A stretch of 64,000 nucleotides of DNA from CAZCBX01 sp964497185 (GCA_964497185.1 CAZCBX010000002.1:62001-126000), one strand, 5' to 3'; shown: positions 53,301-60,515, numbered from the stretch's first letter. The notes: generated by a model not told the origin, from the sequence alone. Made by a program: numbers and translations.

Positions 53301-53436
53301 GGAGTCCAAGCAAAACAGTCAAGATCTCCATGGCCAATGGGCAACACACTATCAAACGCCCATGGGGGTACCCATCAGCTTTCCGATGGGCACCAGCTAC
53401 ATCCACCAAGAAACCCTAGAAGCCTTAATCCCATAG
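44341..53436 (+). CDS. Giant exported protein of about 3030 residues, family unknown
   Basis: I do not recognise this protein. A signal peptide lies near the N-terminus (VFHILFVSVWFASSFVAQAQDG, cleavage near AQA|QDG), so it is exported. Starts at GTG 44332, ATG 44341 and ATG 44353 are possible; none has a clear Shine-Dalgarno. Two copies of a segment of about 250 residues (roughly residues 286-535 and 579-830) share GLAFL, a LLPxxGVxPxxR block, WPxxTT/SWTKST, a PEAxWxxxQT block and TT-D/E-C-x-x-C. An ankyrin-like patch occurs near residue 1165. A hydrophobic Gly/Ala-rich stretch at about 2260-2465 could insert in or cross a membrane. The rest is mostly helical and Gln/Lys-rich. The middle (about 48.0-50.2 kb) is visibly richer in A/T than the ends. 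It is alone between fabD and the convergent cco operon. Confidence 0.9.
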   Translation: MTEFMCVVFHILFVSVWFASSFVAQAQDGRDPNQEQAKEAFEGDLNKEPSEKDPSSYSHLPLKEREEIFQILKMQKEQLDPLDHIVRPWAPLPYETYSGEGKYLHVLEGDVLSFTSRQYIERFLRWNQLMGQLIQHDMQPFLDPVDHKIIEMRLSQLFQPSNGHGYTYTNHDWVTEDAQKLIQNRTVFDNLNAPIRLLHFDFDMEGLRLPKLVGEQVQRSIEKALSQHRQWMDFKIKNALQTETHLSSMVYEIPNKTVLNELEADLKKKFSQIKISQNSPAQNNVIRQVVQMGLIFETLGLAFLQADNLALKEKILDLTVEKIVKIDGLFTPDMGEPNVALLKIKILPLLGVFPTNRNAIKRAYEILGMGDMLEALGKVHYKHTDDAFRKNNLNRSWTKSTASTELITASMGVVAKWMILQNYQKAKSPEALWIDQQTFAKLLVKPDNLSKRLPYQVEWAEAPIIYDMPSAMRVLQQTTDCKKCMDLWKAPEHLKNNFPSDPTRNKLAEKFPHLFQHPDRIFFSNIPLYGDLFAPVHNTQSTLHAQKTETISKAQKTRGPSKQSVSHPEEKLVNSEQEQKVLESMATMAEAMEKHGLAFLLATSLVDKEASVENLAKDILPHLDFAKNPPSLAQVKVALLPYIGVLPIKRTVLLAFFKSIGAENTYSTVQKLYHSHVDQAMAKKAPTRGWPANTTKSHHITSAMALLPKWLLMQWYQEAGRPEAQWVNKQTYQSILIQTKYQHEKVPVELQWTSVPKIQNMEDAKQLFGTTTECLNCISLFTILKHIQNLSFNDALGAEKIIRYFPWLQNKPSTLWLSNMTEENLFIDAMASYKDPQIQTDPQPAQQRPNIFQRTLSWMKKAVGADKQEQPKSKTSEMPTKTAPIELEHLDWLQRLQTWNKLTLDRLQGGLSENTAFDQKLMNLFPEFSTEAQDQLKKQYIQPRKTFSLTAQEAHTAVSQFIKDFDIKIVQTSNLETEKQIIATLEDIERTHTKAENLKGPRMIGPMSLSLRIAEILKDTRLGEWVLDKTLNISRPSFPPDFPTDKVKPDRPLHVKNGEQPNAPKNLENPIPEVDKEAQAVVPQNKWTERTHRYIDYTTDIENRLDRVKIYTDMDQVHQNIDALTTDQRDQLDQAHKKILQRIRQSSTPFDANHLLRTSFLTQAVLQKESIQWIRFLCDLGFSLQDQNARGQTAVRSMIQLSAHPASKTLSTSPWAIEEVQKILLDYPVRFYHRVARRVDQKDNPNKVIYSEFLFTEIYIRKSFSDQFIIEMYKRGLVTSEQIFIQYKNDIVRKKQKRSLAFIEGLQNAGLSLTEPFGHRKETILALMAYNEHKLKQTANDRRILAAIQEEYDQAWKKEMGLLTNTINQSKVSKNAQHEKNSSHKVLLNVLQQSEIDKVESSPVKTLFNDISLHGISEINSTWQKAIVHAYIQAQTSNYEKIMDYAYIESGLDKYRVQKPALMTTIEWQSKGGQTYNLRNMHNFERYFSTSIDGCCNSNNHLMEEKDARFEYFVFVADDGKIHGKITLVHGYSDPGMSQPAILVYRMQNMDPSIVRDCLDVMSQYAEFKGKNLLLASMGPMEDAFVSDNQKVQQTYRAVEQAQWKEDFSNMRFFTLEQSPGNEALLWTDQTSLLYETSAEPKKASIKQFLLEPVKLETRHIKYIQNLLVEYGRKKSVLPYFNLSRILTFYNVEHTFDPKMYEQFYTDFLNSDHTNRTQLLRALYYHPLAVEFLPDFSNRLLKVHQAQALLPKLNARIDKNKDKLSSNVYRNHDHYEAFIDFIYSTQMLMLMEGSENSAEVVEFQFRKYLQPFIRDLFEKDLTNTPKLKVLIEKQKNKQTPLYKIALSGNQAETMSARDNSQTPRAIILQTNIDGVFLSKHGMEALLSLPTVDQKESTFFYDTDQIIRLEDNKAKGIARLVLNGEPHEIELDVKSIQAIEESELFITSHLMVNGQLASDVDFEKVAHDRAWLAQAKAFIRDFEKGTENTIGPIAVEYQRIKNELKAMAKQHGVRWTQAVQEKFWLTLYFANQQGNAHEVTKTILLEKLAAYWEVQLGLTSKDGRLAAYFKQMQQADVFSGPFTPKPLSDSRYQVVKKSAEKIKNVVVQGAQHRTTGFLEEFAPGTQAYQNRTDQLTQNLNSVQHEVAQSFGMQDGRLHIRRLRNPKTFEKVVSYFKQADWQMSPSDRQALVNYVEMQKKLTARSANMAYTQEAISLLNELVEQLYQDQTGEKFEQAYQKALKQQKTQRLNQEWYVQHFRGMPRESAKFMGALLINTTLHAIIHPTGDLLEDLVHLGANTPSHVFGLMTFSMGAGVGTELSKLISEPVWGKTLERLQHQLNQSVLKGSAYRLASAQVGLRTYLRGQIGFIVGSLVNGFIHDDYASEGFWERQTLSISSFMMASAAVRVGISVPVHFLEAFRVLRAGSAWASIHPAGFISQMLLLSADLYLASYVQPWLEKSIMQAKLEPALAEPYQAYMQVLSGQKQTAYGCNQPTQAGVLECLTAKLTKGIRDHWLKLNMYEIHQIEQQHLAEFQAWEQDQDQASIVYSASLTHEKMKDALAMNPALGLAGAKKLYPTQHKLAEKTDYAQMKKLDALTRVVLPQKHAHDAKLGYQTYIHELSELTQKYQKDMRVMYNELYQELSEGRVAMVRHQHIQAAQQTYEARAEQCNRIASVDQYLPCTSNALNLYNEKLQQILFGIEGAWTKEQRRVLHTKKDITTAQKLFLQGVPTMGLEALPAMTFANVIKPSDFLDLLFQMAQSMAKNSSNDVAIQNAVKSTVITLLSMHNELINDVQGHVYYSSENNPYLFQMPHMRVQLVDTFVPKGFEFDKGHLDVEGFMRWHATSARKYTMILPDEYQQQNLQLYALGYAVVDHMLEQGILRFDLPRGSQKMQEIRAALQDALLITLGVQDVPLTALFKSASMIKDEHMIVLGQVAERMKQRQTQGAPMLSQQPCAGAVGQKEIDAEMLCADSGSVQIQFLFQPDTESKQNSQDLHGQWATHYQTPMGVPISFPMGTSYIHQETLEALIP

Positions 53437-53467
53437 CCTCAGAGAGCAAAGCTCGTCCAAAACCTTG

Positions 53468-53498
53468 CGTCCCCAAAGGGACAGTCCCTTTGGGGACG
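53468..53498. repeat. GGGGAC palindrome, REP-like
   Basis: A 31-base palindrome, perfect except for its central base, runs from CGTCCCCAAAGGGAC to GTCCCTTTGGGGACG. It lies 31 bases after the giant gene stop, in the convergent gap with ccoG. It may double as a terminator structure for either gene. Confidence 0.75.
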
Positions 53499-53554
53499 GA
53501 GGGGGTCAGGTGTGGGCTGGGTCTGGATTTTTGGTTTTGATGCGTTGTAGCCTG

Positions 53555-53570
53555 CGTCCCCTTGGGGACG
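53555..53570. repeat. Short GGGGAC palindrome
   Basis: CGTCCCCTTGGGGACG is a 16-base near-perfect palindrome, 56 bases after the previous one and with the same CGTCCCC/GGGGACG arms. Together they fill most of the 161-base gap between the convergent genes. Confidence 0.6.
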
Positions 53571-53597
53571 GAAGGTTTTACGGTTTTTAAAAAAAGT

Positions 53598-54959
53598 TTA
53601 GGGGCCTAGAAATTTGGCTTGGGTGCGGATGGTTTTGCCGGTTTCGACTTGGGTGATTGTAAACGTTAAATCAAAGGGAGCGCTGTACTTGGCTTTGGGC
53701 ATATCTACAAATACGGGTATACGCTGGTCTTTGAGTTTATCCAATGTGATGGTTTGGATTGGCAGGGTAAAGCGAACGTCCGCTGTGGGTTGTGGCTCGA
53801 TGACAAAGGTTTTGGGCGTACGGTCTTTGTTGAATAAATGAATTTCAAATTGATTGCTGATTTGATCTTGCTTGAGGGTGTAGGGGGCACCCTGAAAGCG
53901 GAGCAAGTTGGCTTCGAAGGGTTGACGTTTGGATACTGTAAATGCAAATACGGCCATACCGATGACGAGCAAAAGGGTATATGCAGCAATGCGTGGGCGC
54001 AGGATTTTCTTTTTGAGATGATGCAAGCCATTGTAAGAATCATACCGAATCAATCCTTGGGGCTGACCTGTTTTCACCATGATTTCATTGCACGCATCAA
54101 TGCAATTGGCACAGCCGATGCATTCCATTTGTAGGCCATTGCGGATGTCGATGCCCGTGGGGCACACTGCCACACATCGGTTGCAATCGATGCATGCGCC
54201 TCGGTTTACGTCTTTGGCCTTTCCTCGAGGTTCGCCTCGCTCGGGGTCGTACCCGATGACCAACGTATCATCGTCGGTTAGTGCAGATTGAATGCGGCCG
54301 TAGGGACAAATGATCACGCAAAGCTGTTCACGAAACCAGCCATAGTTAAACGTAAGAAGCAGGGTGAGTGCAATAAGCCACGTGAGGACCACGGGATGCG
54401 GGGCCAAACCAAGCCATATGTCCCGATACACTGAAAGCTCTACAAAATACAATACAACCGTGTGGGCCAGAACAAAGGAGATGGCCAGATAGGCTATATA
54501 TTTGGCCACCAGTCGACGATAATGGGTGGCGTTTTTGGAAGCCTGATTTTTATAAAAGGTGGTGTGGGGTCCTTCAATCCATCGTTCCACTCGGCGATAA
54601 AGCCCCTCTAAAAAAACAGTTTGGGGGCAAGCCCAGCCACAAAAAATGCGCCCGACCAAGGCCGTGATAAAAAAAAGGGTAAAAGCCAGGCCTGAGACCA
54701 AAAAGAAAATAAGATAGATGTCTTGGGCATTGAACGTTAGGCCAAAAATGTAAAAGGACCGTCGTTGGATATCCAACAGCAACAGTCGCTCATCGCCCAA
54801 TCGTATCAAAGGCAGAGCAAAAAAAATCAGCATCATCACGGGATGGATGTATTTTTTTAAACGTTGGTATCGACCATGTACATCGGCTGGATAGATTAAT
54901 TTTCGACTGCCGTCGGCTCTGAGCGAATTGGTGTATTCATATTTGCCGAGCGTAGCCAT
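53598..54959 (-). CDS. ccoG: Cytochrome oxidase accessory protein CcoG (polyferredoxin)
   Basis: CcoG helps supply reduced copper for cbb3 oxidase assembly. The 453-residue membrane protein has about five helices, the conserved FCGWACPQTVFLEGLYRRVERWIEG block, ICPYGRIQSALTDDDTLVIGYDPERGEPRG, and two ferredoxin cysteine groups (CIDCNRCVAVCPTGIDIRNG and CIGCANCIDACNEIM) for [4Fe-4S] clusters. The C-terminal periplasmic beta domain (about 345-453) is typical. It is the last gene of the cco operon, starting four bases after the ccoP stop. Confidence 0.96.
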   Translation of the reverse strand: MATLGKYEYTNSLRADGSRKLIYPADVHGRYQRLKKYIHPVMMLIFFALPLIRLGDERLLLLDIQRRSFYIFGLTFNAQDIYLIFFLVSGLAFTLFFITALVGRIFCGWACPQTVFLEGLYRRVERWIEGPHTTFYKNQASKNATHYRRLVAKYIAYLAISFVLAHTVVLYFVELSVYRDIWLGLAPHPVVLTWLIALTLLLTFNYGWFREQLCVIICPYGRIQSALTDDDTLVIGYDPERGEPRGKAKDVNRGACIDCNRCVAVCPTGIDIRNGLQMECIGCANCIDACNEIMVKTGQPQGLIRYDSYNGLHHLKKKILRPRIAAYTLLLVIGMAVFAFTVSKRQPFEANLLRFQGAPYTLKQDQISNQFEIHLFNKDRTPKTFVIEPQPTADVRFTLPIQTITLDKLKDQRIPVFVDMPKAKYSAPFDLTFTITQVETGKTIRTQAKFLGP

Positions 54960-54963
54960 AGTG

Positions 54964-55521
54964 TTATTCGACGAGCTCTCCTTGTGGCTCTTTGCCCCCG
55001 TCTACGTTTGTGTTTTTAAACGTGAGAACGTATGCGGTGACTTGCTCCATTTGTTTGGAGGTCAAAATGCCTTGCCAAGACAACATTCCTTTTTCGACCA
55101 CGCCTTCTTGAATGGTGCGATGGATGTCCAACGGCTGTGCACCATGAATCCAATAAGCATCGGTGAGGTTGGGGCCAATGCCGCCTCCCAAATTGTCTGC
55201 ATGACAGGCAACACAGTTATTCGTGTAAATGGCTTTTCCAGCGTCCACGTCGCTGGGCACATTAACCATCGCCAGTAGACTTTCGTTGGTTAAGTTTTTA
55301 TTTACATCTTTTAAGTATTTATTTTGGTGCGCGGTAAGCGTCTCGTCATAGCGCTCAATTTGGTCAGGGGCATCAAAGTTGCGATGGTAAATCCAATATC
55401 CGGCACCAAACACCAAACAAAGCACGAAGGTGATCACCCACCATCGGGGCAGGTCATTGTCGTACTCTTGGATGCCATCGTATTCAGTATTTTTTAATTC
55501 ATCTATTTTTTTATCGCTCAT
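54964..55521 (-). CDS. ccoP: Cbb3 oxidase cytochrome c subunit CcoP, single-haem form
   Basis: CcoP passes electrons to the CcoN-CcoO core. This 185-residue protein has the N-terminal family signature EYDGIQEYDNDLPRWW before one membrane helix, then a linker and a single c-type haem motif CVACH with a downstream GMLSW Met ligand. Classical CcoP has two CxxCH motifs and about 290 residues; I find only one here. ATG 55521 is chosen with GGAG upstream; it lies inside the end of ccoQ. The second haem domain is lost or never present. Confidence 0.93.
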   Translation of the reverse strand: MSDKKIDELKNTEYDGIQEYDNDLPRWWVITFVLCLVFGAGYWIYHRNFDAPDQIERYDETLTAHQNKYLKDVNKNLTNESLLAMVNVPSDVDAGKAIYTNNCVACHADNLGGGIGPNLTDAYWIHGAQPLDIHRTIQEGVVEKGMLSWQGILTSKQMEQVTAYVLTFKNTNVDGGKEPQGELVE

Positions 55522-55687
55522 CGGAGTTCTCCGTATCAAGGGCCAATTGGGCCATTTTATCGTACTTTTCCTTGGATCCGCGCCGAAAGGTCCAGATCAC
55601 AATGCCCGTAAAAATCATGCAAAAAAGCAGAAGTCCCATCATAGACCAATTCAAAGGAGATCCTGCTGCCATCAGTGCTTGTTTCAT
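55511..55687 (-). CDS. ccoQ: Cbb3 oxidase small subunit CcoQ
   Basis: This 58-residue protein was found by direct translation: MKQALMAAGSPLNWSMMGLL, then a helix (about 16-33) and FRRGSKEKYDKMAQLALD. One membrane helix followed by a short basic then acidic tail with K-x-x-Y/F is the CcoQ layout; CcoQ stabilises the oxidase complex. The ATG overlaps the ccoNO stop by four bases and the end overlaps ccoP by 11 bases, so it is coupled to both. Sequence conservation in CcoQ is low, so the name rests on layout and position. Confidence 0.85.
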   Translation of the reverse strand: MKQALMAAGSPLNWSMMGLLLFCMIFTGIVIWTFRRGSKEKYDKMAQLALDTENSDER

Positions 55688-57993
55688 TGCACGGGCTCCT
55701 TGATGGTGGCAGCTCGATTGGTGCCGAGCCTTTGAAGATAGGCAATGATGGCTGTCATTTCACTGTCCCATTCCAGCTGTACTTCAGAGGCTTGCAAGTC
55801 TTTGACGATGGTCATGGCTTCTTCTTTGGCCAATTGGGCTGCCTGCTGAATTTCTTGATCCTCGTAAGGCACGCCAAGTCGCTTAAGCGTTTTCATTTTG
55901 GCTGACAAGATTTCAGGCTTGATGCTTCGGTCTTTGAAAGTTCCAAATTTTGGCATGATGGAGTCAGGCGAAGTGGACCTTGGATCCATCATATGGTTGT
56001 AATGCCATAAATTGGGGTACTTTCCGCCAACGCGATGCAGGTCGGGTCCAGTTCTTTTGGAGCCCCACAAATGAGGATGGTCGTTGGTGTATTCCCAACC
56101 TTCCGAATAAGCGCCGTAGCGCAACGTTTCTGCGACAAACGGACGAATCATTTGCGTATGACAATTGTTGCAACCTTCCCGAATGTATAAGTCTCTGCCG
56201 GCCAATTGAAGGGGCGTGTAGGGTGCGGCTGTGCCCATCATCGGAATGGCATCTTTGACAGTGACAGCAGGAATAATTTGTACCATGCCGCCAATTAAGA
56301 TCGCGCCCAATGTTAATAAACTAAAAAGCAGAGGTTTGCCTTCCAGGGCATGATGCCAAGACTGATTTTTAAACCGGTCTAGCTGAAAGCCAAATAAAAA
56401 CATGCACGCCACAATAAATACCAACACCAAAGTCAATAAAAGCAACAAGCGCAGCGCATCACTGGTGACAAAAGCCAACAGCAGCACGTGACCCAAAACG
56501 ATCATAAACATGGTGGGGCTGAAAATAAGTGCCTTCCATGAAACTTCTTTGGTGGGCTGGGCTTGAAGGGGCGTGACTTCTACGCTGGTGGTGACTGGTT
56601 TGCCCGCTTTGATGGTTTTAATTAGGTTGTAGCCCATCAATACAAACGTAGAGAAGTACATCAAACCACCCACCAGGCGCATCATGTACATGATTTGAGA
56701 TTTGGTAATGGCTTCTGAGAAGTTTGGATACAGCAAGGTGCCTTCATCGGTGAGCGCGCGCCACATTAAGCCTTGCGTGATGCCGCTGGCCCACATCGAG
56801 GAAACGTAAAGCAAAATACCAAACAGCCCAATCCAAAAATGAAAATTGGCAAGCTTGATGGAATAAAGCTTGGTGTTAAAAAGACGGGGCATAAGCCAAT
56901 AGAGCATACCCGCGGCCATAAAGCCGTTCCAGCCCAATGCACCGCCATGCACATGACCAATGATCCAATCGGTGTTGTGAGCCAAAGCGTTGACGGCTTT
57001 GACCGACAGCAGGGGGCCCTCAAAGGTCGACATGCCGTAAAATGTAATGGCTGCAGCAAAGAACTTCACCACAGGGTCGGTCCGAAGTTTATCCCATGCG
57101 CCGCGTATGGTGAGCAGGCCATTGATCATACCCCCCCAGCTCGGTGCCCAGAGGGCAATAGAGAAAACAACGCCCAAATTTTGCGCCCAGTCAGGAAGCG
57201 CGGAGTATAAAAGATGGTGAGGTCCTGCCCATATGTACAGAAATACCAAAGCCCAGAAGTGAATGATGGATAACCGATACGAGTACACAGGCCGATTGAC
57301 GGCCTTGGGTACGTAGTAATACATGATGCCCAAAACAGGTGTGGTTAGAAAGAAGGCCACAGCATTGTGCCCGTACCACCACTGCACCAGTGCATCTTGA
57401 ACACCTGAAAAAATAGAGTACGATTTGTCGATGCTCACCGGCAGCGCAAGGTTGTTTACGATGTGAAGCACAGCCACGGTTAAAATGGAGGCAATGTAAA
57501 ACCAAATGGCGACGTAAATGTGTTTTTCATTGCGTTTTTTCAATGTCCAAAAAAAGTTGACGGCAAAAACCACCCAGACAAAGGTGATGGCGTAATCGAT
57601 GGGCCATTCCAGCTCGGCATATTCTTTGGATTGCGTGATGCCCAAAGGTAGGGTGATGGCCGCTGAGACGATAATCAGCTGCCAGCCCCAAAAATGAATT
57701 TTGCCCAACAAATCAGAAGCCATGCGTGTTTTAAGCAAGCGCTGCGTGGAGTAGTACACCCCTGCGAAAATCATGTTGCCCACAAATGCAAAGATCACCG
57801 CATTGGTATGAAGCGGACGAAGTCGACCAAAGGTTAAATAGGGTTCAAGGTTGGCTTGCCAAAAAGCCATTTGTGTGGCGATTAACACGCCCACCAACAT
57901 ACCCACAATGCCCCAAAAAGTGGTGGCATAAGAAAAATATCGAACCAGCGTGTCGTTATAAGTGACGGTTGTCGTCGTGGGTTGTTGTTGCAT
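55684..57993 (-). CDS. ccoNO: Fused CcoN-CcoO subunit of cbb3 cytochrome c oxidase
   Basis: This 769-residue fusion of the catalytic subunit and the mono-haem cytochrome reduces O2 to water at high affinity. The N-terminal 480 residues or so are CcoN: RPLHTNAVIFAFVGN (low-spin haem His), WWYGHNAVAFFLT and WAGPHHLLYSALPDWAQ (CuB ligands), GHVHGGALGWNG (high-spin haem His). After a linker with two to three helices comes the CcoO part with IREGCNNCHTQMIRPFVAETLRYG and MDPRSTSPDSIMPKF (axial Met). Separate ccoN and ccoO are the rule in most Proteobacteria. ATG 57993 has GAGG upstream; the longer open frame overlaps ccoS. Confidence 0.96.
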   Translation of the reverse strand: MQQQPTTTTVTYNDTLVRYFSYATTFWGIVGMLVGVLIATQMAFWQANLEPYLTFGRLRPLHTNAVIFAFVGNMIFAGVYYSTQRLLKTRMASDLLGKIHFWGWQLIIVSAAITLPLGITQSKEYAELEWPIDYAITFVWVVFAVNFFWTLKKRNEKHIYVAIWFYIASILTVAVLHIVNNLALPVSIDKSYSIFSGVQDALVQWWYGHNAVAFFLTTPVLGIMYYYVPKAVNRPVYSYRLSIIHFWALVFLYIWAGPHHLLYSALPDWAQNLGVVFSIALWAPSWGGMINGLLTIRGAWDKLRTDPVVKFFAAAITFYGMSTFEGPLLSVKAVNALAHNTDWIIGHVHGGALGWNGFMAAGMLYWLMPRLFNTKLYSIKLANFHFWIGLFGILLYVSSMWASGITQGLMWRALTDEGTLLYPNFSEAITKSQIMYMMRLVGGLMYFSTFVLMGYNLIKTIKAGKPVTTSVEVTPLQAQPTKEVSWKALIFSPTMFMIVLGHVLLLAFVTSDALRLLLLLTLVLVFIVACMFLFGFQLDRFKNQSWHHALEGKPLLFSLLTLGAILIGGMVQIIPAVTVKDAIPMMGTAAPYTPLQLAGRDLYIREGCNNCHTQMIRPFVAETLRYGAYSEGWEYTNDHPHLWGSKRTGPDLHRVGGKYPNLWHYNHMMDPRSTSPDSIMPKFGTFKDRSIKPEILSAKMKTLKRLGVPYEDQEIQQAAQLAKEEAMTIVKDLQASEVQLEWDSEMTAIIAYLQRLGTNRAATIKEPVQ

Positions 57994-58135
57994 TTTCTTC
58001 ATCCTCAAGCGGTAGCAGTGATAACTCATCCATATGGTCAAAATCCTCATTTTTAACCGATAACGCAAATGACAACAGTGCGCCGACGACAAAAACAAGG
58101 CTTACGAATATGAGTAATATCAAAATTTTCATCAT
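57956..58135 (-). CDS. ccoS: Cbb3 oxidase maturation protein CcoS
   Basis: This 59-residue protein was found by direct translation: MMKILILLIFVSLVFVVGALLSFAL as one helix, then VKNEDFDHMDELSLLPLEDEEN. A short helix followed by an acidic tail, between ccoI and ccoN, is the CcoS pattern; the usual QFDDLE-like motif appears as DFDHMDE. CcoS is needed for cofactor insertion into CcoN. Its start overlaps the ccoI stop (ATGATGA) and its end overlaps the ccoNO start by 38 bases. Confidence 0.9.
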   Translation of the reverse strand: MMKILILLIFVSLVFVVGALLSFALSVKNEDFDHMDELSLLPLEDEENATTTHDDNRHL

Positions 58136-60486
58136 TTCATATGATCCATATCAGCTTTTTTCATGTGCATGGTGGTACGCATGATCACCCATATGGAGCT
58201 AACGGGCATAATAATGGCAGAGATTAGCGGTGTGATCAACCCTGAAAGGGCTAAAACAATGACCAACGCATTGTATGTAATTAAAAATAATAAATTGTTG
58301 CGCGTGATTTGCTGCAGATTTTTTACTACGTTGAACAGGGCAGGCAACCAGCCCATGGATTCAGATAAATAATAAAAACTTGCTTGTTGGCTTCGTTGAA
58401 GCTGGCTGTGCATGGACAAAGCACTTACATAAGCGGCATCCATCGCCAGTTGATCGTTGAGGCCATCGCCGATAAACAGTGTGTTCCCATGCATTTGGTG
58501 TAATGCGTTTTTTTTATCCAAAGGCAATGCTTGGCCCATCGCCTGTGCTTTATCAATGCCTACTTTCATAGCCACTGAATGGATTCGGGATTGTTGGTCG
58601 CCGCTGACCAGCCAAGGTTGATAATCTTTATCTTTGAGCCAGGCGATGACTTCTTGCATTTGATCCTGCAGCGTTTCTTCCAATGTAAAACGAGCCAACA
58701 TGCTTTGCCCCTGATAAAAAAGCACTTGGTAGGCGCGCTGCGGATCGTGATCTTTGGATGTCTGGGCTCGCCCTACAAAATAATCCTGTCCTTCATATTG
58801 AAGTTGTACACCTTGACCCACGTTTTCGATGGCTTGGATCGGAAGTGGTAAAATGTGTTGGGTAATGAGCTTTTCATAAATGGCCCGGCTGGCAGGATGC
58901 TGGCTCTGAGACACCGCTGTCAGTAAAATTTGTTGCAGTTTTTTGGATAAGTTTTGAATGCTTTCAGGATTGGTCCAAATTAATCGACCCAGGGTGACAG
59001 TGCCCGTCTTGTCCAGTGCCACATGTTGAATGTTGGTTAAGCGATCCAGGGTGTAAGGTTTTTGGATGAAGACACCATAGCGCATCAACAAACGATAGGC
59101 CATGGTTCGGGCTAGAGGAATCGAGATGCCTAAGCTGCATGGGCACGTCACCACAGCGATGGCGATGGCCACCGATAATCCTTTGGTCCATGAATCGATG
59201 TAGGCCCACAGACCAAAACCGATCCCACACAAAGACAACACGCCCCAAACATAATATTGGGCCACCAGTTGCCAGCGTCTGGGAAGGGTTTCTTCATGTT
59301 GGACCTGCGTCAGTAAATTGGCCAGTTGGGAATCTTGAAAACTTTGTTGTGCAGTGACCGCAATGGCATGTGGCCCCAATAAAACGGCCCCCGCAGGTAG
59401 TTTTTTGCCCGGTGGATACATGACTGGGTCTGGCTCACCGGTGAGCCAACTTACATCCAGCTCAACGGTAAAGGCTTGCTCAAGCACGCAGTCAACAGGG
59501 ATAAGGCTGCCCACGGGTAGCAACAAGCGGTCATTTTTTTCAATGGTTTGCAAAGATTTGTTGGAAAGGTGACCGTCTTGCGCAATGGTTTTGACTTGTT
59601 GGTCCAAAAAGGAGGGCTGAAGGATGATGTTTTGTTTGTTTTTTTCGAGCATTCGTTCTTGCATAAAACGTCCAAGCAACATCAGTGTGATGAAGATGCA
59701 CACCGAATCAAAATAAACATCGTCGGAGTGATGTTGAAAAAAAGTCAGCAGAGAGCCGCCATAGGCCATGATGATGCCCAGAGAGATGGGCAAATCGTAA
59801 TGCAAAATGCCACGCCGAAACGCTTGCCATGCACGGGTGATAAAATAACCACCGCCAATCCAAACCACCATAGTGGCAATGATTGCGCCAATCCATTGAA
59901 AAAGATGATGCAAAGTGGGTTGGTTGATGCCGGTCATGCCAGTGTAAAAGCTGGCTGAAAACATCATGACATTCATGGACAATCCCGCGCAAAGGCCAAG
60001 GCGAACGAGCAAATGGCGCGTAGAACCTTTACTAGACGTTTTTTGTGGTTTTGAAGGAATGTAGCCAAACTTTTGAAGCTCTTCCAAAAAATGAATCGCT
60101 TTTTCATTCGCCGTGCCATAATTCAGTGAAATTTGCCCTTGTCCAGTATTGACCGATACCCGAAGCCCGCCGTATTTTTTGGCAAGTTCTTGAATTAACC
60201 AAACGCAGGCTGCACATTGCACACCTTGAAGCGCAACCATGCACTGATTGGGATGTTCGATGAGATAAGCCGAGACCCATGAAAGGTTATTTTTTTTGGC
60301 AAAAAGGCCAAGAAGGGGAGAAATCTTTCGGTCTTTTAGCTGGTAATATTTTTCAAGATGGCCCTCGTGGATGAAGTTGTAGACCATTTGACAACCATGG
60401 CAGCAGAAAGATGCATCTTTCATAAAGCTGGGAATCACTGTGCCACAGTGCAAACATGGTTTGTGCGTGGATGGCTTCACAGCCAT
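58132..60486 (-). CDS. ccoI: Copper-exporting P1B-type ATPase for oxidase assembly
   Basis: CcoI/FixI moves Cu(I) for the CuB site of cbb3 oxidase. The 784-residue protein has an N-terminal Cys-rich segment (C11, C14, C28, C29, C32), an HMA domain with GVQCAACVW (C91, C94), membrane helices, actuator WLTGEPD, the ion-binding TCPCSLG, phosphorylation DKTGTVT and the hinge FIGDGLNDQLAMDAA. The N-terminal zinc-ribbon-like part and position mark it as CcoI rather than a general CopA. First gene of the ccoI-S-NO-Q-P-G operon; divergent from the TauE-like gene. No ccoH accompanies it. Confidence 0.95.
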   Translation of the reverse strand: MAVKPSTHKPCLHCGTVIPSFMKDASFCCHGCQMVYNFIHEGHLEKYYQLKDRKISPLLGLFAKKNNLSWVSAYLIEHPNQCMVALQGVQCAACVWLIQELAKKYGGLRVSVNTGQGQISLNYGTANEKAIHFLEELQKFGYIPSKPQKTSSKGSTRHLLVRLGLCAGLSMNVMMFSASFYTGMTGINQPTLHHLFQWIGAIIATMVVWIGGGYFITRAWQAFRRGILHYDLPISLGIIMAYGGSLLTFFQHHSDDVYFDSVCIFITLMLLGRFMQERMLEKNKQNIILQPSFLDQQVKTIAQDGHLSNKSLQTIEKNDRLLLPVGSLIPVDCVLEQAFTVELDVSWLTGEPDPVMYPPGKKLPAGAVLLGPHAIAVTAQQSFQDSQLANLLTQVQHEETLPRRWQLVAQYYVWGVLSLCGIGFGLWAYIDSWTKGLSVAIAIAVVTCPCSLGISIPLARTMAYRLLMRYGVFIQKPYTLDRLTNIQHVALDKTGTVTLGRLIWTNPESIQNLSKKLQQILLTAVSQSQHPASRAIYEKLITQHILPLPIQAIENVGQGVQLQYEGQDYFVGRAQTSKDHDPQRAYQVLFYQGQSMLARFTLEETLQDQMQEVIAWLKDKDYQPWLVSGDQQSRIHSVAMKVGIDKAQAMGQALPLDKKNALHQMHGNTLFIGDGLNDQLAMDAAYVSALSMHSQLQRSQQASFYYLSESMGWLPALFNVVKNLQQITRNNLLFLITYNALVIVLALSGLITPLISAIIMPVSSIWVIMRTTMHMKKADMDHMK

Positions 60487-60515
60487 GCTTTTACACGGCT
60501 TTTGAATTCAGGTAC

